Shown: one piece after another, positions 39,201 through 51,040 of the stretch
Numbering within the stretch: position 1 is the first letter of the stretch
Layout of the letters: each line of letters begins with the position of its first letter
From: Rallus limicola
Lineage: Eukaryota; Chordata; Aves; Gruiformes; Rallidae
DNA length: 64,000 nucleotides
Reading direction: 5' to 3'
NCBI GenBank assembly: GCA_022605955.1
Contig: JAKCOZ010000003.1
Coordinates: 41,566,761 to 41,630,760 of the forward strand
Notes under the pieces: model-generated
Seen by the model: only the letters and a program-made list of their open reading frames with translations
What the model was told of the DNA's origin: nothing
The model's database searches: none
Made by a program: the position numbers and the translations under genes

Positions 39201-42051
39201 TCACATTCACATATTAACATGCATTAGCCTTCCAGAAAAAAAGATCTTGAGACACAATGTTACTTCCCTCTCTACACTTCAGAGCAGAAAATCAAATTGG
39301 TGCTTGAAGGAACATGTGAAAAAGATAACTGGCTGCAAGATGTGGCTCATTGTACCATTTATACAAACAAACAATACACAAAATAAAAAGAAACACCTTT
39401 CCAAAGCCTGACTGCTTAGCTAAAACCCTGACAAAAATCAGCTTACATATCTTGTGCTTTGTCTTCCAGATCAGCTAAATTATTCTGAAGTATGAGTTGG
39501 AAAGTTTAGGGCACTTGTCCAAGCATTGGGAGACATGGATCTGAAACTGCTCCACCCCAGACATCCTGGATAACTTCATCTACTCAGAAGATGTGATCTG
39601 CAGCAGCCACATCTGATGATGGTGCTGTTCTCCTTGGCCATCTCATTGTTCATTATATCCCTTTTGCTCTATCATCCTGTAACACAGGCTGCTGTCCTGT
39701 CTATTGTCCCAGAACAACAGGATGTGTTAGAATGACCATCTGTCATATCAAATAAAACACCCAGTACATATTAGTTTATAAGAGCAGTTCATTAGTTCAT
39801 CAGTAACATGCAGTGGATCAGCAGTGGTCACACAACAGGTACTTCTCTTAGGGGGCGTGGGACAGGTAGACAGCTGCTCCAAAACAACCCATTACCTTCA
39901 TGATCCACAACTCCTTTTCTTGTGTTCTAGGCATGTATTTTACATACAGAAATATAATGATGTGCAGTGACTACAGCTCTAGGTAGTCAGGCCCACCTTG
40001 GTCATCTGCCAAATGTGGTGTTACATACCTTGTCACAGTTTTATGAGGCTCTGATGCTTATGGGGTATCACCTCCCTCTGAAGTTGGCCATTTCCCACCC
40101 CTTCTGTCATTCCCCAGATATCTGCCGGAGGGACAACACAACAGTCCAGAAAGTTTCTGTAATGTGTTGATGAAAACTTCCTCTCCAGGTGGTAGAGAAG
40201 CAAATAAGGAGAGATGCCATGCTGGCTCATTAGGTAAATGTGCATTACTCTAAATCTTTCTGGCTACTTTTGTCTGTTACAGTAAATTACTTTATATCAC
40301 ACCACACTCTTATTACTTGCCTGTGTTTGATACAATGCAAAGTAAAATATATCATTCACAGCTAGTCAAAATCATTAAAAAGTTTTTTTTCACAAATAGA
40401 AAGAATCACTGCAGAGGGGATTTAGTATTATATTTGGGGTTTTATAAGCTAACTTTCTAATTTGAAAGGATTAACTATTTCCTTCATTGTTAAAGAAGAG
40501 CTTAAGAAACTATTTCAATGTACAAACCTTTATCTCATTTTACTAACAATATATAAAATTATGTCAAGGGAAATACAGAAGTAGCTAAAAATGAAGTATG
40601 CAGTGAATTTTATACCTGTCCTTTTACACATTCATCAAGATGACATAGTGAATAAAAAGGAGATTGCAAAACATTATTTGTATTAGGAAAAATGCCACAT
40701 TCTGCAAACTAATGATGAAGTCTTTAATAATTCCTGGGGAGGTAATTTGGAGATATATTAAATAATGAGATGTGGTAGAGAAATTAGGAACAAGAGTGTA
40801 TTGAGAAGAGGTGTAAGACGAGTTTGCAGGGACACTTATCAACATAAAAACAAAACAGTCTTTGTCCATATAAGTTGTCAGGAGATACACAGAAGATTAG
40901 GAGAAGAAAAGTCATCAGGTATCTTATGAATTTTGAAATGGGAAAAATAGAGAATGAATAGTATGAAGACTTTGTAATTTTTGTTTTTAAAAATATAGTA
41001 AATATTACACAGGGAAGAAGCCATCTCAGGCTCTCCAGAAATTATTTAAAATGTTGTCAGTGGATTGCTGAAATCTTAAATAGATAAAGAATTTTGTCCC
41101 AGGCAATCAGCACCTTATGCCTACTATGCACTCCCATTGACAAAACTCACTGACAGACTTTAGTTGGTAAATGCTTTGAGAAAATCTGATAAAATCATGC
41201 AGGTGTGAACTTTAGAAAGATAGAGAAATATAATGGAAGTACAAGTCTGCCTTAGCCAGCTGTATGTAGGAAATAAAAATCAATATTCATATTAAAAGGG
41301 ACTAGGCTAGAGTAGAAAATATAGAGCAAAAGATGATACATAACTGAAATAAGCACTGAGTCCTTTTAGTGTTTTCATGGTGCTAGTAAGAAAACACTAA
41401 AAAGACCCTCAGACACACAAATAATCAGACTTAATTACATTGAAAATGCAGTGAAGTTATGAAATCAAGTAATTGACAGCACTCCTGTTGGAGAGAGTGA
41501 GGGTGTACTGCTGCTCTCTGCTCTGCAGCAACATGAAGATTCTACTATATGGTGGCTCTTTAAGTCAGCAAGAAGGACATAAGCAGGGTGATGGTTCACA
41601 CACTTGGTGGATAAGATAATAGTGGAGTTCAAAGAGGACAGTACAGACTGTGATTGAAAAGCTCCTTACTCTGAGAGAAAAGACAGGATCACAGAATCAC
41701 ATTGCACTCTGTATGAGAAGATAAATTTGCTTTTTATCTTGGGAAAGGGGTGGATGGTAGATAATCTGGAGAAATGAAATCTGTTAATATGAAAAATTTA
41801 ACTTTTTTTGTATACTTATTTTTGGATGAGTTGATAGGTGGTGTGTAAGGGTCTTGAATTGCTCTCTGTATGAGGAATACATGTCCACATTAACTGGAGT
41901 CCTTAGGCTAGAAAGCTTTTCATCTTACTGAGGATGGGAAGGTTTAAAAAATAAAAAACTTTTAAAAGTATTAAGAATATTTCAAAGACAGACAATCTTT
42001 GCTTATTAATCTATGACTCTGAGTCCTCTACTGATAATAGCCTCTCTGCTT
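33241..42051. other. Long AT-rich intergenic stretch
   Basis: 8.8 kb with no gene, RNA or transposon that I can recognise. It has a short TA run (about 33382-33395) and many A/T runs; 36480-38600 is particularly AT-rich. Confidence 0.7.
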
Positions 42052-43514
42052 AGAATCATAGAATCACAGAATGCATTAGGTTGGAAGGGCCTTTAAAGGT
42101 CATCTAGTCCAACCGCCCTGCAATAATCAGGGACATCATCACTAGATCAGGTTTCTCATAGCTCCATCAAGCCTGATCTTGATTATATTCTAGGAATGGG
42201 GCCTACACTTCCGCTCTGTGCAACCTGTTCCAGTGATCTACCACCCTCACATTGAAGAATTTTTTTCTAATATCCAAACTAAATTTACCCTTTTCTAGTT
42301 TAGAACCATTACCCCTTGTCCTATTGCTACATGCCCTCACAAACAGTTCTTCCCCAGCTTTCTTACAGGCAGCTTCTGGGTATTGGAAGGCAGCTGTAAG
42401 GTCCCTCCAGAGCCTTTTCTTCTCCAAGCTGAATGAGCCCAACTCTCTCAGCCTGTTGGTGCTCCAGCCCTTTGAACATATTTGTGGCCACCTCTGGAAG
42501 CGCTCCAACAGGTCTTTGTCCTTCTTGGGTTGAGGGCTCCAAAGCTGGACACAGTATGCCAGGTGAGGTCTCACCAGAGCAGAGTAGAGGGGTAGAATCA
42601 CCTCTCTCCATTTGCTGGCCACACTTCTTTTGATGCAGCCCAGGATGCGCTTGGCCTTCGGGACTCCAGATGCACATTGGTGGCTCATGTCCAGCTTTTC
42701 ATCCTCATGAGGTTCACCCGGGCCCACTTCTCCAGCCTGTCCCAGTCCCTCTGGATGGCATCCCGTCCTTCTGGCACATTAACATCACCACTCAGCTTGG
42801 TGTTGGCAGCAGACTTGCTGCGGGTGCACTCAATCCCACTGTCAGTATCATTAGTGAAGATATTAAACAGCACTGATCCCAGTATGGACCCTTGAGGTAC
42901 ACCACTTGTCACCATCTTCCATTGGGACATTGAGCTATTGACCACCACCCTCTGGATGCAACCAGCCAGCCAATTCCTTATCCACTGAGCAGTCCAGCCC
43001 CCCAAATCCATCTCTCTCCAACTTAGAGAGAAGGCTGTTGGGAGGGGAGCACGTCAAAGGCCTTGCAGAAGTCCACCTAGATGACATCCGTAGCTCTTCC
43101 CTTGTCTAGTGATGCAGTTACTCCATTGTAGAAAGCCACTAGATCAATCAGGCAGGACTTGCCCCAAGTAAAAGCCATGCTGGCTGTCATGAATCACCTG
43201 CCTGTCCTCCATGTGCGTCAGCATAGCTCCTAGGAGGATCTGTTCCATGATCTTCCCAGGCACAGAGGTGAGGCCGACAGGTCAGCAGTTCCCAGGGTCC
43301 TCCTTCCTACCCTTTTTAAAATGGGTGTAATGTTTCCTCTCTTCCAGTCACTAGGGACTACACCTGACTGCCATGACTTTTCAGATACCATGGAGAGTGG
43401 CTTGGCAACTACATCAGCCAGTTCCTTTAGGACTCTGGGATGCATCTGACCAGGTCCCACAGACATGTGTACAGTCAGGTTCTTCAGATGGTCATGAACC
43501 TTACCTTCACTTAC
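42052..43514 (-). mobile_element. CR1 retrotransposon, about 1.46 kb (copy 2)
   Basis: It begins with the inverted tail TAGAATCATAGAATCACAGAATG, so the true 3' end is present. The minus strand then reads the C-terminal domain and reverse transcriptase with the same wording as the intronic copy at 15404-17640: [20 protein letters not shown] (42670-42727) and [19 protein letters not shown]. It shares that copy's internal deletion of about 120 nt, here near 42702. By eye the two differ at about 2-3% of bases over a 300-bp sample. Similarity stops at 43514, where this copy is 5'-truncated. Frame breaks make it inactive. Confidence 0.93.
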
Positions 43515-46114
43515 TATCTCTTTCATTTCACTGTGTTCCTCAGTTTTGGAGGGTAGGTGAAATTCACCTCTCAGAACTTTAGCCTTTAGAAAACAAGATG
43601 CCTTCTCTTAGCCAGCTGTCTTGTATCCTCCCTAGTCAATGGAGTCAAAAGGTCATAATCTGATAATGAAAGAGGAAGAATCTCTTGTGTAAATTTTGAG
43701 TCATGTGTACCATGCAGCCTGTAGAACCCTTATTTTCTGAGAAATGGCAGAAGCAGACAGCCATGAACCCCACAATGCAAGTGGTGTATCTAAGTAGATG
43801 CCATCCTATGCCATCTTCTCACCTTAACAATAAAGGCTTCAGTAAAGGATCGCCATCCTTTACACCAGGTGTGCCAAACAAGAGATGAGAACTTATTCCT
43901 CTCCTTCAATTAGACGCAAATTGAAGTAACTATTTCCATTGATTTGTTCTCATGCAACTCTAAAAATACATAACAGCTGAAATATATTTCATATCTTGTC
44001 CCTTAAAGCAAAAATAGGTCTATCTAATGATGTATTTAAGTGCTCTTGATAAAAAAAACTAATGCACAGAAAAAATGCAATTATATTTATTCTTGAAAAA
44101 GCTGAAATTAAATGTTAGCAAAATTGCTTAAATGGGGCATTGAACTCTGGAACCCACCAGTTCTCCATTCTTTACCTGAACGCAGGTCACTTGGATTGTA
44201 TTCTGAGATAATATTTCATTATTCTTAATAATGCTTTTTTCTCTGTCTCTAGTCATTCTTGTTGGAAAATTTCTGTAAATCTATACTTTTTTTTTTTTTT
44301 CAAAATAGACTCTAGAAGATTTTTGTTCCTAGGTGGAGTGAATGCAAATGATCATACAAGCATTCATTAAATCTGACAGCAACAACTTCCTCAAGAAAAC
44401 ATTTTTTAAAATTTAGAAAGAAAACAGATTTTTGCTTCTAGCTTCTAAAGCTTTCAATGCACAGTGAGATAAGCAATGGAAAATGTTTTGAAAAAAGGAT
44501 TTAAACTGAAACTATGGGCTTTTTAGCATCTATTTTATATCTGAAAATACATATTTTAATTTGGCAAGCTTTCATTACATCACTGGAGAAAAATAATTTG
44601 CTAACTATATGAATCTTTAAAAAGATAAATTCCTGCCAGTTTGGTATGAAGTTTATTAAAATTACAGTGATTCTTTTACAAGTAAACTCCCGCTGGCATG
44701 ACACCAATTAGCAGAAATTTATACCAATTGGTATAAATAGTGACTTACTGAGAAATGAGTAAAAGAACATTAATGTTATTCTTGTTTAAACACATGTTCA
44801 ACAATCAGGATGAAATGAAACTAATTATGCAAGCATACATTTCCATGTGTCTGCTCACAATCTGTGAGCTTAAACTTCAATTATGTAGTTATTCATTGAC
44901 ACAACTTTCTCCTTACATGTTTCCTTCCTTTGTACTGTATACTTTAAAGTTAGCCTCAAGTTGTAACAAGTTTTTGCTTGGTCCTTTCTGCTGATTTGTA
45001 ATTAATCCAATTGATGAGAGGTTTCACAGTAACAAACACGGTATTGATTCCTTTGAAACAGTCAGTATATAAACTTTGCAGAAAATGCTGTTATGATTGT
45101 GAAACTCTCCTTAAAGAAATATCCTAAATATATAAGACAGAAAGAACAACTGTTTTTTATAACTGCCTCTTCCTATGTACTCCAGTACCATCAGACAATC
45201 CTGGATAACGGTATGAAAAAAAACAAATGCCAAAAAAGATTTTTGTCTATGTTTTGCTAAGGACATTTTCTGGAAAAAAAAAGAAAAAAAGAAGTCACTG
45301 TTACTTCTCTGAATGGTCACCTGATACCTGCTCTAAGTCCTTTTGCAGGTTCATTGGTTATCTGAATTAAAAGAAAAAAGTCACTATATACTTAAATATC
45401 CTTTCTGTTTTTACTGCAGTGCTGTGAAGTTAATAGATGGGTTCTAGTAATATAAAAGCTATATTTTTGAATGCAGTAGCTTCATCTATAACAGGTTTAG
45501 TGCTTAGTGAGATGCACAGGCTGATTACATAACAATTGAATTAAAAAAAATTGTGAAATTTGAAAATAGAGAAAAATATATTTGGAGCAGGAAAAAAATA
45601 CAAGAAATTATCTTGTATAAGTGGGTATAACCATGCAATAAATTAGCTAAAATTTGACTTGAGTACTGTAATGTAACTGTTTTGCTTGGCTATTGCAATA
45701 TCCTATTTTTTGAGTGGTTGTTCAGCAGACATCTCTGCTAGCCAGCAGAAAGAATGGACAGCAATAAGAAGCCAGCATCTTGATTAAAAGGATAGTTGCT
45801 ACAAAAGTAAACAAGTGCAGTTAAGTAGGAAGACAGAGTTTAAAATTAGAGAGATCATATAAGATTTGTTCCTCATAATGTTCCTAGACATCCATGATTT
45901 GTGGCATTTGTTTTCCTGAGAGGTGATTTCTTTGCTTTTCTGATTTTATATAGCAGGTGTAAATGGACATTTTTCCCCTGTAACAATGCCAAATTACTTT
46001 TCAAAACCATGTAACTTTTAAGCCTTCATGATATTTTCAGCTATAGGACCAGTGTTTTGATTTTTTTTTCCCAGCTGCTGGCTTAATTTGATGCCCATAC
46101 TCTATTTTATGAGG
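43515..46114. other. Intergenic
   Basis: AT-rich sequence with a 22-bp palindrome at 44717-44738 and a poly-T run at about 44287-44301. No gene recognised. Confidence 0.72.
44717..44738. repeat. 22-bp perfect palindrome
   Basis: The half-site ATTTATACCAA is followed at once by its exact reverse complement, with no spacer. Each half contains a TATAAA-like and a CCAAT-like core. Confidence 0.95.
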
Positions 46115-47100
46115 AAAAGTAATCCTCATTTCAACTGCTCCACTGTTTCTCTTCTAATTCCCTTGATTTCCTCATCATAGAGCTCTGTCATGTCTTTCTC
46201 ATTCATCTCTTTTCTAGGATGAAGGTTTCTAGTCTATTTAATTGTTCCTCTTAGAAAAAAAGCTCTTTCATATCAGTGATGATGCTCGTTGTTCTTTTCC
46301 AAACCTTTTCTAGTGATGCAGGTTTTGATGAAGGAGGACCAGAACAGGACACAGGACTCAAAATATGTGATTTGTGCAGTGGTATGGTGTAGAACTGTAC
46401 TCCTCTCAACGACCTTCCATTACCCTTTTTTTCCTTTCCAGACTGTTGCTCTTACTCATAGAACTGGGTCACAACACCCTGACCAGACTGCTTTATAGGC
46501 CGACTTGGGACTTCTCCCCACATGTATTTTTTATCTACACTGATTTACATCTGCTACATTACTGTGCAAGATTCTTCAGCAGTTCCTCAGTTTGCTTTTG
46601 GTTTTACTTCTCTGAATGTCTTCAATAGTTGCCTCACCTTTTAGAAAGTTGTTACAAATGTAATGAGTAGCACTGACGTCAGCAAAGAGATTCATGGACT
46701 TTTCTAATTACTTGCATTACAATGCTGACATTTATTTATATCCCTGGTTTCTGGTCTTTAACTTTGTACAGGCATTCCTTCTCATTCAATGGTAGATTAC
46801 TTGCTTTACCAGGCTTTGGCTGGAGACTGGCTGAATATTTTCAATGCCAAGTGTTACTATCCAAGTGCTCTGCACTTGTTGACTCCTTCAAAGACCGCCA
46901 ATAGATCTGTGAGACCTGAATTCCCTTTACAAAAGCACCATGACTCTTCCCCAGTGGACTGCTCTTACCCATTTTTCCCACTAATTCTATTCCTTGGAAT
47001 AATTTCTTCAAAATCTCTCAGTCTCAATGAAGACTGATTTGAACCTCCTCAGAATGCCACTTGAATCCTTTTTTAAAATTGCAGTCGCAATTGCCACACA
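46115..47100 (-). mobile_element. Ancient, degraded CR1-type LINE
   Basis: Several short blocks appear in the order and spacing of old amniote CR1 elements read backwards: CTAGTCTATTTAATTGTTCC (about 46231), CTTTTCCAAACCTTTTCTAG, a GACACAGGACTCAAAATATG block, a TTCAGCAGTTCCTCAGTTTG block, then TTGACTCCTTCAAAG and TTCCCTTTACAAAAGC (46878-46940). Divergence is much higher than for the other CR1 copies, and no tail is recognisable. Ends are approximate. Confidence 0.7.
46674..46681. promoter_or_regulatory. Perfect CRE palindrome TGACGTCA
   Basis: A full 8-bp cAMP-response element within the old CR1. One exact 8-mer is expected by chance in 64 kb with equal base use, though CpG depletion makes it less likely. 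Function is not shown. Confidence 0.25.
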
Positions 47101-50100
47101 AAGAGCTGCTGATATCAAGGCAATTTGAACTTTTCTGTTAGCATAAAAATGAAGAGTACACTTTTTTCAAATATATCAATGTATTCTATCCACATCACTT
47201 CTGGTAATAGTTAGATTTGAGACAGATCAGGGAGGTTTCAGGTGGGAATTACTCACAGTGCATCTACCACAAACTGTATAAATGTAAAGCGTAATTTATG
47301 TTTTCTGTCATAACCACTGTTTTCTTTGATCATTTACTTGACTGGAGATTTCTACTTCCAGCTTCTGGTTTATTTGCAAAAAAGATCTATTTGCTATTTT
47401 ATTAGGCCTTTTCAACTTCAGGTTGATTCACACCTGCAACACATTTTTGACAAGCAAAAGATAATAGGAGTTTATCCTATGTTTTCTCAGAACCTATATT
47501 TCCATTCCTAAGACTTCATACATGTATTTGCTTAATGGTCATATTTCCAGGCACCACAATGTAAATAAAATGATAAATTTGGAAAATATAATGATTTGCT
47601 GGCACATTGAATTCTTCAGGTGTCCACTACCAGTAATGCAACCAGTCATGTCATCTTATTTCACGTATGTATAAATGTGGTGTGTCTTACACCACAAAGG
47701 AAAAGAACCAGAGAAACAAACATACCAGTGTTTAAAATTGACAACTATGTCAGTTAGGAAAAAAATACTTGAATCTCTAGAAAGGTTTATATTTTGCTGT
47801 GTATTTTATATTTTGTTGTGAATTTTCTGAACATCCTACCTTGGCAGGATTTAGCAGCAGACAGACCAGAAAGGTTTAATGAAGAATAGATCTTAAATGA
47901 AACAAGAAGTTCTCATGGACTAAAATATCTGAAAAATAAATAATGTAAATAGATTGCTCGCTTGTTAACTTTGATTTAGTGATTGCTCTCTTGTTAACTT
48001 TGATTTAGTATGCTAACAAAATTATAAACAAAATGGTGTTACCAAATCAATTAAATTATTAGAGTACTTTAGTAATATATAGTAATTTCTCAATCTGTGA
48101 TCTGGGAGAAATAATAATCAACATTGTAATTGCACTTTGAAAGCCCAATTTGAATAGCTTGAAGTTCCAGGAGAAATAACAAGTAGTACAAAAACCATAG
48201 AAAACTGATGGGAGACAACAGTTCAGATTAAACTTAAAGTTGGAAAATAATTGAGAATTGCAAAGACAGTAATTATGGGTTGTTTGTGCAATTCTTTCAT
48301 GGTGTAAACAATCTTTCCTTTGGATATATCACTGGAGCTTGAATACAGACATCCCTTTCAGATGTCACCGATAACTATTAATAAATGGTACAAATAAAGG
48401 AAAATAATAACCAAGGAATCAGATACTTTTGATGCGTATGCAAGGTGAGGTGGTGAGGGCAGGCAAAATCAGCACCTGCTGTGTTAGTGAAGGTGCATAT
48501 TGTCGGAAGAGTGGATTTAACAAAAAAAAGGGCAGTTTGCTATATGTCACGAAGGCCTTCATGTATTTCAGTTCCCAGGTTTTAGAAGGGGAAAACAGTT
48601 CTCAGATTTGAGCGGATTGCCATTCATTCTTTAACAAAAGAACCACAGGTACGTAACATGGTACAACTTTAAAAACCACAAAAGTTACAATGACCTAAAG
48701 GCCACTACAGTGCAAGTTGAGGTTTTGCAAAGCAGTATGATAAGGAGATTTTTTTTAATTCTAAAGAATCTTTCTATTTTACGCCATACTCTAAGTGAGA
48801 AGTACAAAAGCACAATTCTGATCTGACACCAACTTTGGGAAAACATATTGTAACACAGCATGAAAATTACATGCTAACTCTGTTAAGCACTTTACAAGCT
48901 CTTATAGAGCTAACATCCACTAAACAGCAATTCAACAGTTTTGCAGAAATACTCAATTTCCCAGTTTTATTTCATCCTGTATCATCTTTTCTGCAATGGA
49001 TTCTTGGTCTTGTCAGTGAAAATGACTGAAGTCTGCAACAGAGAGTAAATTAGTGTTCATACTGAGTACAATTTCATATTCAGTCACTTTTAAAATAGTA
49101 GAAGCTACGGGATTTGCCATTTTGGAAAACACTGACGACGCTTCTGGGCCTAAGTGTTGAAATCAAGTTTCTAAGTCTCATATTTACCCCTAAAATTGAA
49201 ATGACTCAGCTTTCTGGAGAGCTAAGCACCACCAATCTGTAAGCCTGCCATTTTGTCTGCAGTGGCTTAACAGCCAGTAACTAGGGCATTAGGCATTTAG
49301 CTGTTCTATGTGAATTTGAGCACATTGTTAAAAACAATTCATAGAAATATAAAGAAGTACACAGCATAAATAAACTGGGGTAGAAGCATATACCTGTACT
49401 TACACTATGAAGGTAAAATCTCAGCTGCTTCTAAGCAAAGAGTAAAATTTCATCAATTGCTACACAGTGAAGATTTTGCGCACAGGCGATGTAGAATTAA
49501 GTATTTTAACAGCATAAAGGCATATTTAGAAGAGACAGATATTTCAAAGGGACCTACCAGTATTATTATTCAAAATAAGCCACAGGAATCAATTTCCTAA
49601 ATATCACTAAAATATTTAGGTATTTCATATTGATATCTGAAATTACTTGCCTGACAGCAAGTGTAATGAAAAAGTGTAATTGATACCATTCCAAATATTC
49701 TTGCTCTCTCCTCAAATTGCTGAATAACTCTTAGTGGGTCAGAGCCTGTGCAGAAGATGAGTGCTAGTGCAGCTCAGGCAGACATGTATTCACATAAAAG
49801 TCCAAGTCCAGTCTGGGGGACTCTATAAATCATTTTCCAAGATTATTTATTACAAAATCATTAAGTACAGAGACCACCAGAGGAAATAATGATTCAGAAG
49901 TATACAAATACAGAAAAGCTGAGATGAAAGAACTGTACCTTAGTAGCAATTCCTCTGCTTCTTGTACAATGCCTGACAAAATCAGATATTCCCTATTCAT
50001 TCATCATCATTCAAATAAAAATTCCAGAATGAAAAAGAAGAATCAGAGACCAAGGGTACTAATCTCAAAACTTAGATACCTATTTACAGCTGCCTCAGTG

Positions 50101-50954
50101 TATCCATAAGCAGAAGAAAGACCTCTCTGCAAACTACTCATTATAACAATATTATCTTCATACTATAAATGCTTCAAGAAAGTGTCAGCTTCTAGAAGGT
50201 GGAACTGTTCCTTAGTGCAGGGTTGAACAACAAATGAGCAGTCTTTCCAAGTATTTTCAGTGATGCCACAATTCCCACTGCATTCACAAGACTGAAAGTG
50301 GCACAGGTGGCATTTGGATCTACAAAGAGACCAATTATTCCTCTGTATAGGAAGTACAGGCAGGAACCATTCTGCAGTTCTGTGTTCCTCCCTAGCAGCA
50401 GTGAAGCTACAAGATATCCTGGGTCTACCTTACACCCAGCTTGACTTGTCTCAGAGAGAGCCCACATCCTACCTGTTTCAGAACTCCTATTTCATTATTC
50501 CTCTCAGAGAAAATTACTGGAGTTTTGGAGCAGGTAGTATTCAAATGGAACCAAACACTTTCTGGAATATAAAACTTGGCCACTATTAATTTCTGAAATA
50601 AAGTCAGGCTCAAATCTCAGGAAATTTCAGTTTTTTCTTCTGTGTGTTGCTCCAAATCTGTTGTGTCGTTCCAAATCAGTATCTCTGGATGGTTTCTGGA
50701 AGGTTTCAAGGTACTCTACAGTTGAAATAACCATTATCTGTGCCATGAAATTGTAGCCATGCCGTATCAATAATCCAACACATTTAGGTCATACTCATGA
50801 CGCAAATATAAGAAACAATTTTTGTGCTTTCAAGCTGTAATCCCTTTGAACTTTCTCAAAGTGAAAATACACTTTTTATTACACTCACTCTGGAAGATGC
50901 TAAGATACATTAAGGGATAAAACAATAATGAGAATCCACTTAGTGCATAAAAAC
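47101..50954. other. Intergenic
   Basis: AT-rich. It contains a 19-bp imperfect tandem repeat at about 47786-47823 and a 29-bp tandem duplication at 47952-48009. Nothing else identified. Confidence 0.72.
47952..48009. repeat. 29-bp tandem duplication
   Basis: Units 47952-47980 and 47981-48009, beginning GATTGCTC and ending GATTTAGT, differ at one base (CTCGC versus CTCTC). Confidence 0.95.
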
Positions 50955-51040
50955 CGGTGTTTGACCCTAGTCTGAGAGTGGGTGGGGGAGGGCGGACAAG
51001 GTAATCTCCAGAGGTCTCTTTCAACCTCTGTGATTCTGCC
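50955..51040 (+). mobile_element. Short CR1 3' tail
   Basis: About 85 bp: GGTGGGGGAGGGCGGACAAG, then ATCTCCAGAGGTCTCTTTCA and CCTCTGTGATTCTG, matching the extreme CR1 3' end in sense orientation. Confidence 0.75.

Noticed and set aside
41688..41712. CACAGAATCACATT resembling a CR1 tail
   Set aside because: No CR1 3' UTR follows in either orientation; too short to support.
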